Below are positions 46,940-56,200 of a stretch of 64,000 nucleotides of DNA, piece by piece (within the stretch, counting starts at the first letter, position 1; each line of letters opens with the position of its first letter). Position numbers and translations under genes: made by a program. Below the pieces are notes generated by a model. That model did no database searches. It had not been told where the DNA came from and saw only the letters and a program-made list of their open reading frames with translations. The stretch spans positions 62,001 to 126,000 of the forward strand of contig NZ_SRUZ01000007.1 in NCBI RefSeq assembly GCF_004791165.1. The letters are read 5' to 3'. Origin of the DNA: Mesorhizobium sp. M8A.F.Ca.ET.218.01.1.1 (lineage in GTDB: Bacteria; Pseudomonadota; Alphaproteobacteria; Rhizobiales; Rhizobiaceae).

Positions 46940-48403
46940 ATGAACTTCAAGAACCTGATCAAGCGTGCTGAAGACGTAGATAACGCACTCCAGGAGTTGC
47001 AGGACGATCTGGCGGACGCCCTGGATGCCAGCCTCGACAGCGACTACCAGACGCCAACGGGCGATGATGTCCCCGATGCCGCGTCAGCCGCCGATGCCTC
47101 GCCACCCCAGGCCGACGCGGCGCCTGCGGATGCCGCGGACGTTCCGGATGGGACGGGCAGCGCCGACACCGCCGAAACCACGCCGCGACTGACGCCCCAT
47201 GCCCAGACCCGGCTGGCGGCGTTGAATGCCTTCGAAGGGATGTTCCACGACGCCAGGGACTATCTGGATGAGATCAACGGCAAATTGTCGGAAATCTCGA
47301 CCTCGCACCATCTGACGCGCGAATTCCTCAACATCCTGCACACCGACATTCTTCGTGCCAATGAGCTGGAGCTCGCGAATGCCGGCCTGATCGCGGAGCA
47401 GAGAGCGCTGTCGGAAAAGCTGCACGACACGGCGGCGAAGCTGCGCGAGCGTGACGGCGCGTGCGAATTGCTGCAGCAGCGCGAGACCAGCCTGGTCCAG
47501 GACCGGGAGACGCTTCGCGCAACGCTTGCAGCTGTAAGGCTCGAACTTGCCGAGGCGGCCAATGCCAGCGCCAAGCGCGACGCGGAATTCGGTGACATCG
47601 CCAACCGGCTGACGGCCAGGACGGTCGAGGCCAACAGGCGCTTGCGCGAGAGCAAGATGCTGCGGGAAAAACACGTCACCCTGTCGGCCGAGCTCGACAA
47701 GGTGTTGAAGCGGGAGACCCAGGCGCGTCACAGGCTGGACGAGCTTTCGACGATCCACGCCAGCGAAGCGGCGCGGCTCGCCGAACTGCTGGCCGCGCTC
47801 GCAAAAAGCGAGAAAGAGGAGATGCGGCTGCAGAAGTCGCTCGAGGCCACACAGGCGAAGCTGGCGGAAAAGACCGAATCGGCCAGCATGATGGAAGGCG
47901 ACTGGGAAGCCGAACGGGCTCGCGGCCAGACGGAAATGCGCGGATTGCGTTCCGAGATACAAGACCTGGAAACGCGGCTGGAGCGGGCCTCGAACGAGAA
48001 CAGCGCGGCCGCCGCCGAGATCGCCAGGCTCAAGACCGAGCTGGACGACGCAGTGGCCGAAAAGATGATCGCCGAGGAAAGATTGTCCGCGCTCGCCAAT
48101 GAGAACGAAACCGACAAGCTGAACCTCTCGAAAGCCAACGCCAATCTTTCGCAGCTCGCGCTGCAGCAGGCATCGGAGGACATACAACGAGACGTCCAGC
48201 GGCAGGAATGCGAGGATCTGCGGGCCGAAATCGCGTCGCTCAATGCCCGGATCAAGGAATTGCTGCCCTACGAGCGGCTCCACAAGGCCACCAACGCCCG
48301 ATCGCGTGAGGGCGAGGTGGTCGAGATCGCCACCGTGGTGGCCAAGAAAGCCCGTGCCACGGGCAGGCGGCCCATCCGCAGGACTTTGCGCGCCACGTCG
48401 TAG
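46940..48403 (+). CDS. long coiled-coil protein of unknown function
   Basis: A 487-residue protein. A short N-terminal helix (MNFKNLIKRAEDVDNALQEL) precedes an acidic, Ala/Asp/Pro-rich segment (about 33-85), then about 340 residues of nearly unbroken heptad-type coiled coil (examples RALSEKLHDTAAKLRERDG, EAARLAELLAALAKSEKEEM). A strongly basic tail (AKKARATGRRPIRRTLRATS) ends it. There is no signal peptide or membrane segment. The start ATG 46940 has AGGGGAG upstream. It lies after minCDE but has its own AT-rich promoter. The shape recalls bacterial filament or polar scaffold proteins such as crescentin, but sequence identity cannot be claimed. Confidence 0.85.
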   Translation: MNFKNLIKRAEDVDNALQELQDDLADALDASLDSDYQTPTGDDVPDAASAADASPPQADAAPADAADVPDGTGSADTAETTPRLTPHAQTRLAALNAFEGMFHDARDYLDEINGKLSEISTSHHLTREFLNILHTDILRANELELANAGLIAEQRALSEKLHDTAAKLRERDGACELLQQRETSLVQDRETLRATLAAVRLELAEAANASAKRDAEFGDIANRLTARTVEANRRLRESKMLREKHVTLSAELDKVLKRETQARHRLDELSTIHASEAARLAELLAALAKSEKEEMRLQKSLEATQAKLAEKTESASMMEGDWEAERARGQTEMRGLRSEIQDLETRLERASNENSAAAAEIARLKTELDDAVAEKMIAEERLSALANENETDKLNLSKANANLSQLALQQASEDIQRDVQRQECEDLRAEIASLNARIKELLPYERLHKATNARSREGEVVEIATVVAKKARATGRRPIRRTLRATS

Positions 48404-48486
48404 CGCGCCTCGCAGGCGCGGCCGCGGCCCCATTGCTTGGCAGCATCCAGGCTTTGGGCCGCCTTCCACCTTGCGGCATCGCGCAA

Positions 48487-49728
48487 TTACACCGCCGCGA
48501 ACACCACCGTCTGCGCCAGCCCGCCGCCTTGGCGGTTCTCCAGCGTCACGGTGCCGCCGTAGCGCTCGATGATTTCCTTGGCGATGGCGAGGCCGAGGCC
48601 GGCGCCGGGAATGAATTGCTGGCGGCCGGGGTCGACGCGGAAGAAGGGCTCGAAGGCCTTGTTGATGAGGTCGGGCGGAATGCCCGGGCCGACATCCGAT
48701 ATGGAGAGCACGGCGCGCCTGTCGGCGAGGTCGAGCGCGACCGTGCAGGCCTTGCCGTGGGTGGCGGCGTTGACGATCAGGTTGCGCAGCGCGCGGCGCA
48801 GGCCGAGCGCGCCGGCGCGCACCGAAACCTTGTCGAGATGGCCGATGGAGACGGAATGGCCGAGCGTGGCCATCTCGGCCGATATGTCGCGCACCATCTT
48901 TTCCAGATCCAGCGGCTCGACGGCATCCTGGTTGACCTCTTCGCGCACCAGGCGGATGGCGCTGTCGGCGATGCGGTCGAGCTCGTCGAGGTCGTGCAGC
49001 CACTTGTCGCGCTCTTCGTCGAGGAATTCGGCGCGCAGCCGCATGCGCGTCATCGGCGTGCGCAGGTCATGGCCGGCGGCGGCCACCAGCCGCATGCGGC
49101 TTTCCATGGCGGTCTTGAGTCGCGACGAGAGCTGGTTCAGCGCGTGCGCCGTCGCCTTGACCTCGGCCGAGCCCACCTCCGGCACCGGCGCCAGCACGCC
49201 GTCGCTACCGATCTTGGAGACAGTGGCCTCCAGCATTTCGAGCGGCCGGATCAGCACCGCGGTGAAATAGACGGAGACGGCGGTAGCGCCGGCGACGATC
49301 AGCGAAATCCAGCCGGCGAGCACCAGCCATTCGCGTTTGGGCGGATCGATATGGGCAATTTCCAGGACCGCCCAACGGCTGTCTGGCAGGCGCATGGAGG
49401 CTCGCTGGCCGGGTTCATCCGGTTTGTCGCTGATGACGGCCAGGGCGTCGAAGCCGCGACGGCGCAGCAGATCATTGAGCATTGCCGTCTCCTGCCGGTC
49501 CACCTTGCCATTGGCCGGCCGGTCGCTGAATTGCACCCGCAGCACGTCGGGTATGGGTCCCGGCAGCAGCCGCACCACGAGCTCCATCTGCTGGGCAACC
49601 CAGGGCACGACGAGTTCCGGCGGCGGCCCGCCGCCGCGCACGCTGATGACGGCGGCGGTCGCCAGGCCGACGACGCCGACGATCGAGGCAACCAGCAACA
49701 GGATGAGGCGGCGGCGCAGCGAGTTCAC
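48487..49728 (-). CDS. OmpR-system sensor histidine kinase
   Basis: A 413-residue inner-membrane kinase. Membrane span 1 is LILLLVASIVGVVGLATAA (about 9-27), then a periplasmic sensor region (about 30-150) and span 2 (LVLAGWISLIVAGATAVSVY, about 155-174). HAMP follows, then the dimerisation domain with phospho-His in AAAGHDLRTPMTRM (about 242), and the ATPase N and G boxes (NLIVNAATHG; GAGLGLAIAKEII). It overlaps its response-regulator gene by four bases (49725-49728), a standard cognate pair. The signal is unknown; the divergent Spy-like gene suggests envelope stress or metal. It is convergent with the coiled-coil gene. Confidence 0.94.
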   Translation of the reverse strand: MNSLRRRLILLLVASIVGVVGLATAAVISVRGGGPPPELVVPWVAQQMELVVRLLPGPIPDVLRVQFSDRPANGKVDRQETAMLNDLLRRRGFDALAVISDKPDEPGQRASMRLPDSRWAVLEIAHIDPPKREWLVLAGWISLIVAGATAVSVYFTAVLIRPLEMLEATVSKIGSDGVLAPVPEVGSAEVKATAHALNQLSSRLKTAMESRMRLVAAAGHDLRTPMTRMRLRAEFLDEERDKWLHDLDELDRIADSAIRLVREEVNQDAVEPLDLEKMVRDISAEMATLGHSVSIGHLDKVSVRAGALGLRRALRNLIVNAATHGKACTVALDLADRRAVLSISDVGPGIPPDLINKAFEPFFRVDPGRQQFIPGAGLGLAIAKEIIERYGGTVTLENRQGGGLAQTVVFAAV

Positions 49729-50453
49729 GCCTGCGCCTCCACCGTCTCGACGCGCGCGGTGAGCTGGTAGCCGCCATTGCGCACGGTCTTGAACAGCGGG
49801 CCGTCGCCGGTGTCGGCGAACTTGCGGCGCAGCCGGCTCATCAGCACGTCGACCGAGCGTTCGAGCGGGTCGCGCTCGCGGCCTTGCGTGAGATCAAGCA
49901 GCTGGTCGCGCGACAAGAGCCGGCCAGGGCGGTCGAGGAACACCTGCAACAGGTCGAATTCGGCGCCGGTGAGGTCGACGGCCGCACCTTGCGCATCCGT
50001 CACCTTGCGCGTGTCCGGCTCCAGCCTGTAGCTGGCGAAGCGGTAGGCGCGGGGCGGCGGCGCGGGTGCCGCTTCCTCCGGCGTCGAGCGTCTCAGCACG
50101 GCGCGGATGCGGGCGGTGAGCTCGCGCGGGTTGAACGGCTTGCCGAGATAGTCGTCGGCACCGAGCTCCAGCCCGATGATGCGGTCGACATCCTCCTTCA
50201 GCGCCGTCAGCAGGATGACGGGGATATGCGGCTTGCGGTCGCGCAAGGCGCGGCAGATGTCGAGCCCGGAACCATCCGGCAGCATGACGTCGAGCACGGT
50301 CAGGTCGAACTGGCCCGAGGCCAGCTTCTGCTCGCATTCGCGCCGGTCGGCCGCCACCGAGACGCGAAACCCCTGACCGTCGAGATAGCGCCCGAGCAGC
50401 GTGCGGATTTCGCGGTCGTCGTCGACGACGAGGATGTGGGGTTGTGACTGCAT
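49725..50453 (-). CDS. OmpR-family response regulator
   Basis: A 242-residue regulator. The receiver has ILVVDDDREI, phospho-Asp in LTVLDVMLPDGSGLD and Lys in YLGKPFNP. The winged-helix DNA-binding domain (about 135-235) has GAEFDLLQVFLDRPGRLLSR and SVDVLMSRLRRKF. The start ATG 50451-50453 (MQSQPHILVV) is chosen; the frame from 50591 adds 46 residues from the promoter region. The adjacent divergent promoter contains tandem GGGAAACA repeats suitable for OmpR-type dimer binding. Its likely targets are its own operon and the Spy-like gene. Confidence 0.94.
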   Translation of the reverse strand: MQSQPHILVVDDDREIRTLLGRYLDGQGFRVSVAADRRECEQKLASGQFDLTVLDVMLPDGSGLDICRALRDRKPHIPVILLTALKEDVDRIIGLELGADDYLGKPFNPRELTARIRAVLRRSTPEEAAPAPPPRAYRFASYRLEPDTRKVTDAQGAAVDLTGAEFDLLQVFLDRPGRLLSRDQLLDLTQGRERDPLERSVDVLMSRLRRKFADTGDGPLFKTVRNGGYQLTARVETVEAQA

Positions 50454-50521
50454 TGCCGTGCCCTTTGCTTGGCGCCGATTATAGGGAGAGCGGCGCGCAA
50501 GCGGCATGGAAAATTGCAACA

Positions 50522-50559
50522 CAATGTTTCTGGCCCGGGGCGGGAAACATTGGGAAACA
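50522..50559. promoter_or_regulatory. candidate OmpR-type operator in the divergent promoter
   Basis: CAATGTTTC (50522-50530) is inverted by GAAACATTG (50544-50552). Overlapping it, GGGAAACA occurs twice (50542-50549 and 50552-50559) with a ten-base period. Direct repeats near one helical turn are typical for OmpR/PhoB-family dimers. Confidence 0.5.
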
Positions 50560-50662
50560 AATTGCCCTTTTGCGGAAACCTTCGGCAACACGCCGACGCG
50601 AAGCAGACAAACACGCTTCCTATCCTCCCGGCGTCCAAAGCATGGATGAAAGGAACACCGTC

Positions 50663-51355
50663 ATGCGAAGCAGACTTCTTGCGCTCGGCCTGTTTTCCGC
50701 CGCCGCCATCCACCCCGCGCTGGCGGCGCAGCCCGGTCCGGGCGCGGCGCCCGGCGAGCCGCCGGTCATGGCAATGCAGCATGGACCAGATCACGGCCCG
50801 ATGCGGCATCCGCCGCAAGGATGGGGTCCACAGGGTTTTGGCCCACACGGTTTCGGCCCGGAAGGTTTTGGCCCCCGCCGCATGGGGCCGCCGCCGGAAT
50901 TCATGCTGGCCGCCCGGCTGGCCGCGCTCGAAACCCGCGTCGGCATCCGCAGCGAACAGCTCGACGCCTGGCGCGACTACACCAGCGCGCTGCAGGCGGT
51001 GCTGTCGCCGCCGCGGCCCGATCGTGGTCCGGGCGGCACCGCAGGGCCAGATGGCGGGCCGCAGGCGAAAGGCCCCGATGCGGGGCCTGCCGGCAAGCCC
51101 GATCCCTTCGCCTTCCAGGAAAGGTTGGCCGACGACGTCACGGCGCGCGCGGCCTCGGCCGCGAAGCTGAAGGACGCAATTGCCGAGCTGCGCGCCAAGC
51201 TCACGCCGGAACAGCTCGAGATCCTCGCTTCGGCGGAACGCCCCCTCGGACCACCCCCCGGTCCCTGGGGCGGCCCGCCGAATGATGCAGCCAGTCCGGC
51301 AGGCCCGCCCAATGATGGCCTGATGATGCCGCCACCCCAGCCCGGGAACGGCTGA
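50663..51355 (+). CDS. Spy/CpxP-like periplasmic LTxxQ protein
   Basis: A 230-residue exported protein. The signal peptide is MRSRLLALGLFSAAAIHPALA (about 21 residues). A Gly/Pro/Phe-rich tandem region follows (PQGFGPHGFGPEGFGPRRM, about 54-72), then a helical core (FMLAARLAALETRVGIRSEQ) and an LTPEQLEIL motif (about 188), the LTxxQ signature of Spy/CpxP-type envelope stress or metal-sensing proteins. It ends in a Pro-rich tail. The start ATG 50663 follows AAAGGA; an upstream ATG at 50642 is possible. It is divergent from the OmpR-type two-component system, the usual partner of this family. Confidence 0.78.
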   Translation: MRSRLLALGLFSAAAIHPALAAQPGPGAAPGEPPVMAMQHGPDHGPMRHPPQGWGPQGFGPHGFGPEGFGPRRMGPPPEFMLAARLAALETRVGIRSEQLDAWRDYTSALQAVLSPPRPDRGPGGTAGPDGGPQAKGPDAGPAGKPDPFAFQERLADDVTARAASAAKLKDAIAELRAKLTPEQLEILASAERPLGPPPGPWGGPPNDAASPAGPPNDGLMMPPPQPGNG

Positions 51356-51477
51356 TAACCTGACCGGCTGCGCCGGCCGGCCCCGGTACCCAACCCGTTC
51401 CCGGGCCGGCCGGTTTCCTTCCCGGGCCGGCGGATCGCGCCGTCCCGGGTTCTCCCCATGAGACTGAAGGCACGACA

Positions 51478-51771
51478 ATGTGGGACGCCCTGATGCTGCT
51501 GCGGCTGATCGCATCGGCCAGCCCGAAATTTTCGCTCGGCCATGCCGGGCGCGCCGGCCATGTGGCGCTGCCCAGGCGCGCCGGCCTTGCGGCGCTGCCC
51601 GGGCGCGCCAGCCATGCGGCGCTGCCGGCCGACACGCTGAAGGGCGCCATCCGGCTGGCCTTCGCCGCCTCGCGCCTGTCGCTGCCAGTCTCGCAGCATG
51701 CCAATGGCCACGGCAATCATGACCGCAAGATCGCGTCAGACCCGGCAAGGCGCTTGGCATGTCGGCGCTGA
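51478..51771 (+). CDS. doubtful small hypothetical protein
   Basis: A 97-residue frame starting ATGTGGGACG with GAAGG eleven bases upstream. Its middle is made of three near-identical nine-residue units (GRAGHVALP-like) encoded by the tandem repeat at 51548-51628, and it ends in a basic tail. No family is recognised, and the reverse strand also carries open frames, so this may be non-coding. It is listed only because the start and ribosome site are acceptable. Confidence 0.25.
   Translation: MWDALMLLRLIASASPKFSLGHAGRAGHVALPRRAGLAALPGRASHAALPADTLKGAIRLAFAASRLSLPVSQHANGHGNHDRKIASDPARRLACRR
51548..51628. repeat. three tandem 27-base units
   Basis: Units at 51548-51574, 51575-51601 and 51602-51628. 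Each begins GGCGCGCC and includes GGCGCTGCC, with two to four differences between units. The period is a multiple of three, so open frames are preserved on both strands. Confidence 0.8.
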
Positions 51772-52014
51772 TCGGCATAATGACGCGGGGGCATCGCGGC
51801 CAGCCACTCGATCCTCGAGTGCGCGCCAGTCGCGAAGCAGGAGCGCGACATGAGCCGCTTCGAAGCACCCCTCGACGCCGCCCTTGAATGCGCGCGGCCC
51901 CTCGTTACGACATCGACCGTCCTCGCCTCCGACCGCCAGCATTCGGCCTCGCCCCCATTGGGCGATCCGATGCCCAGGCGGTAACCGCTCCTCCAGCGAA
52001 AGATCATTCAACCC

Positions 52015-53289
52015 ATGTCTATCCAGTCCAGCCAGTCCTTTTCGCCGGTTCGCAGGTTCGCGCCCTGGACGGCGCTTGCTGCGGCCCTTCTCCTGGCGGC
52101 GTGCTCACAGGAGGGCGGCAAGGCTCCCGCGGGCATGGGCGGTGTCGGCAAGCCCGAAGTCGGCGTCGTCACGCTGCATCCGCAATCGGTGGCGATAACG
52201 GCCGAACTGCCGGGGCGCACGGCGGCGTCGCTGATCGCCGAGGTGCGACCGCAGGTCGACGGCATCATCCAGCGGCGCCTGTTCAAGGAAGGCAGCGAGG
52301 TGGCGGCTGGACAGCCGCTCTACCTCATCGACCCGGCGAGCTACAAGGCGGCCTATGACAGCGCGATCGCCGCGCAGCAGAAGGCGGCGGCGGCGGTGCC
52401 CACCGCGCAAGCCAAGTTCGACAGATATGCCGGCCTCTTGAAGCAGAACGTTGTTTCCAAACAGGATTATGACGATGCCGCCGCCACGCTTGCACAGGCG
52501 CAGGCGGATGTGGCTTCCGCCAAGGCCAGCGCGGAAACCGCGCGCATCAGCCTCGACCGCACCTCGATCACCGCGCCGATCGCCGGCCGCATCGACAAGT
52601 CGACGCTGACGCCGGGCGCGCTGGTCACCGCCAACCAGGAGACGGTGCTGACCACGATCCGTTCGCTCGACCCGATCAATGTCGACGTCACGCAGTCGAG
52701 CACCAATCTGCTCAACCTGCGCCAGGCGATCTCGGAGGGACGGCTGAAGTTCAGCGGCCCCAATGTCAGCGTCAAGCTGAAGCTCGAGAACGGCACCATC
52801 TACGCGCAGACCGGCAAGCTGGAATTCTCCGGCGCAAATGTCGACCAGACCACCGGCACATTCGCCTTGAGAGCGGAGTTTCCCAATCCCGACCGCCTGC
52901 TTCTGCCCGGCATGTATGTGCGGGCGCTGGTCGAGGAGGGGGTCGCCCAGAACAGCTTCTTGGTGCCGCAGCGCGGCGTCACCCGCAACACAAAGGGCGA
53001 GGCGACGGCCATGGTCATCAATGCGCAGGGCAAGGTCGAGACGCGCGTGCTCGCCGTGCGCAACACCGTCGGCAACAACTGGCTGGTCGATAGCGGTGTC
53101 GGCGATGGCGACCGCGTCATCGTCGAAGGACTGCAGCTCGTGCGCCCCGGCGGCGACGCGACCGGCGTCGAAGTGACGATCGACGAGGCGACCGGCGAGA
53201 TCAAGGACCGTGGTCAGACATCGGCCTTGCCGGCCCCATCCAAGATGGCCAGCACCGGCCAGCAACCCGCCGCCTCGACCGGGAACTGA
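52015..53289 (+). CDS. RND efflux periplasmic adaptor (MexA/AcrA type)
   Basis: A 424-residue lipoprotein adaptor that bridges the inner-membrane pump and the outer-membrane channel. The signal peptide ends in the lipobox LAAC (about residue 28). It has a lipoyl half-motif (PQVDGIIQRRLFKEGSEV), a helical hairpin (about 115-185; FDRYAGLLKQNVVSKQDYDD), a second lipoyl half (ITAPIAGRIDKSTLTPGALV) and beta-barrel domains. It is first in a three-gene operon, four bases before the pump start. Substrates (drugs, solvents or plant compounds) cannot be read from sequence. Confidence 0.95.
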   Translation: MSIQSSQSFSPVRRFAPWTALAAALLLAACSQEGGKAPAGMGGVGKPEVGVVTLHPQSVAITAELPGRTAASLIAEVRPQVDGIIQRRLFKEGSEVAAGQPLYLIDPASYKAAYDSAIAAQQKAAAAVPTAQAKFDRYAGLLKQNVVSKQDYDDAAATLAQAQADVASAKASAETARISLDRTSITAPIAGRIDKSTLTPGALVTANQETVLTTIRSLDPINVDVTQSSTNLLNLRQAISEGRLKFSGPNVSVKLKLENGTIYAQTGKLEFSGANVDQTTGTFALRAEFPNPDRLLLPGMYVRALVEEGVAQNSFLVPQRGVTRNTKGEATAMVINAQGKVETRVLAVRNTVGNNWLVDSGVGDGDRVIVEGLQLVRPGGDATGVEVTIDEATGEIKDRGQTSALPAPSKMASTGQQPAASTGN

Positions 53290-53293
53290 GACG

Positions 53294-56200
53294 ATGTCAG
53301 CATTTTTCATCAACCGGCCGATCTTCGCCTGGGTGATCGCCATCGTGATCATGCTGGGCGGCCTGCTCGCGCTCACCACGCTGCCGATCTCGCAATATCC
53401 GCAGATCGCGCCGACCACGGTCAACATCAGCGCCACCTATCCCGGCGCCGACGCGCAGACGGTCGAGAATTCGGTGACCAAGGTCATCGAGCAAGGCATG
53501 ACCGGCATCGACAATCTCGACTACATGACGGCGACGTCGACCTCGACCGGTTCGGCCTCGATCACGCTGACTTTCACCAGCACGGCCGATCCCGACACCG
53601 CGCAGGTGCAGACGCAGAACAAGCTGCAACTGGTGCAGTCGCAACTGCCGCAGGTGGTGCAGAGCAACGGCATCACGGTTTCAAAGTCCTCGACCGGCTT
53701 CCTGATGGTCATCGGCTTCGTTTCCAGCGACGGCAAGATGAACTCCACCGATCTCGCCGACTATGTCGATGCCACCGTCAACGATACGCTGAAGCGCGTC
53801 GAGGGTGTCGGTTCGACGCAGCTCTTCGGCTCGGGCTATGCCATGCGCATCTGGCTCGACCCGGACAAGCTCGCAAAATACGCGCTGATGCCGAATGACG
53901 TGGCGAGCGCCATCGAGGCGCAGAACACGCAGGTTTCGGCCGGCCAGCTCGGCGGCCTGCCGGCGCGCAAGGGCCAGCAGCTCAACGCCACGGTGACCGC
54001 CAAGAGCCGGCTGCAGACCGCCGAACAGTTCCGCAACATCATCCTCAAGAGCCAGACCGACGGTTCGCTGGTCCGCCTCAACGACGTCGCCACCGTCGAA
54101 CTCGGCGCCGAGAGCTATACGACGCAAGCCAACTACAACGGCAAGCCGGCGGCCGGCGTCGCCGTCAACCTGGCGACCGGCGCCAACGCCATCAGCACCG
54201 CCGAAGCGGTGCGCTCGACGATCAACCGGCTGAGCTCGACCTTCCCGCAAGGGGTCGAAGTCGTCTACCCCTACGACACCTCGCCCTTCGTGCGGCTGTC
54301 GATCGAGGAGGTGGTCAAGACGCTGGCCGAGGCGATCGTGCTGGTGTTCCTGGTGATGTTCATCTTCCTGCAGAATTTGCGGGCGACGATCATCCCGACC
54401 ATCGCCGTGCCGGTTGTGCTGCTCGGCACGTTCGGCGTGCTGTCGCTGTTCGGCTATTCGGTCAACACGCTGACCATGTTCGCCATGGTGCTCGCCATCG
54501 GCCTGCTCGTCGACGACGCCATCGTCGTGGTCGAGAATGTCGAGCGCGTCATGGCGGAGGAAGACCTGTCGCCGAAAGAGGCGACGCGAAAATCGATGAA
54601 CGAGATCACCGGCGCGCTGATCGGCATCGCCACCGTGCTGTCGGCGGTGTTCGTGCCGATGGCCTTCTTCGGCGGCTCGACCGGCATCATCTACCGGCAG
54701 TTCTCGGTGACCATCGTCTCGGCCATGGTGCTCTCCGTGCTGGTGGCGCTGGTGCTGACGCCGGCGCTGTGCGCCACAATCCTGCGGCGGCCGAAGGACC
54801 ATGCCACGCAGACGGGTCCGTTCGGCTGGTTCAACCGGATGTTCGATCGCGGCACGACGGCCTATCGCGACGGTTCGCATGGCATCATCAACCGGTCCTG
54901 GCGTTTCCTTGCCGTGTTCCTGGCCATCGTCGTCGCCATGGGGTGGATGTTTGCCCGGCTGCCGAGCTCGTTCCTGCCGGAAGAGGACCAGGGCATCCTG
55001 ATCACCAGCGTGCAATTGCCGGTCGGCGCCACGCAGGACCGCACCGAGCGCGTGCTGAAGCAGGTCACCGACCACTATCTCAACGACGAAAAGGACGCTG
55101 TCGACGGGGTCTTCACCGCGTCGGGCTTCGGCTTCGGCGGTGCCGGGCAGAATGTCGGCATCGGCTTCGTGCGGCTGAAGGATTTCAGCCAGCGCAAGTC
55201 GCCCGCAATGGCCGCGCAAGCCATCGCCGGCCGCGCCATGGGCGCGTTCTCCAAGATCAGGGATGCGCAGGTCTTCGCGCTGGCGCCGCCCGCAATCCAG
55301 GGTTTCGGCAACACCAACGGCTTCGATTTCTACCTGCAGGACGTCAATGGCGCCGGCCATGACGCGCTGATCCAGACGCGCAACCAGCTTCTGGGTCTTG
55401 CCGGGCAAAGCAAGCTGCTCGCCAACACGCGCCCCAACGGCCAGGAGGACCAGCCGCAATTCTCGGTCGACATCGACCAGGAAAAGGCCAGCGCGCTGGG
55501 CGTCAGCCTTGCCGACATCAACAACACGCTGTCCAGCGCCTGGGGCAGCGACTACGTCAACGACTTCATCGATCGCGGACGGGTGAAGCCGGTCTACATG
55601 CAGTCGGACGCGAATTTCCGCATGCAGCCGGAGGACCTCGACAAATGGCAGGTCCGCAATGCCAGCGGCGCCATGGTGCCGTTCTCGGCCTTTGCCTCCA
55701 GCCACTGGACATTCGGTTCGCCAAGGCTCGAGCGCTACAATGGCTCGGCGGCGGTCGAAATCCAGGGCGCGGCGGCGGCCGGCGTGAGCTCGGGCGCGGC
55801 GATGGACGAAATCGACAAACTCGTCGCGCAATTGCCGGCCGGCTATTCGCATGAATGGACCGGGCTGTCGCATCAGGAGCGGCTTTCGGGCAACCAGGCG
55901 ATGTCGCTCTACGCGATTTCGGCGCTGGTCGTGTTCCTGTGCCTGGCCGCGCTCTATGAGAGCTGGTCGATCCCGTTCGCGGTCATGCTGTCGGTGCCGA
56001 TCGGCATCTTCGGCGCGCTGCTCGCGGCAAGCCTGTTCGGCCAGACCAACGACGTCTATTTCAAGGTCGGGCTTTTGACCACGATCGGGCTGGCCGCCAA
56101 GAACGCCATCCTGATCGTCGAGTTCGCCATCGAGCGGCAGGCGGCCGGCATGGGGCTGGTGGAGGCGACGCTGGAGGCGGCGCGACAACGATTGCGGCCG

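Larger units (their letters stand above)
51356..52014. other. region between the Spy-like gene and the efflux operon
   Basis: About 660 bases. It holds one doubtful small frame (51478-51771) built partly on a 27-base tandem repeat and no other feature I can support. The efflux-operon promoter must lie in its last part, but there is no regulator gene beside it. Confidence 0.5.

Noticed and set aside
51736..52011. Minus-strand frame of 91 residues upstream of the RND adaptor gene
   Set aside because: No recognised motif, and a frame on the opposite strand is equally open; no ribosome site stands out.
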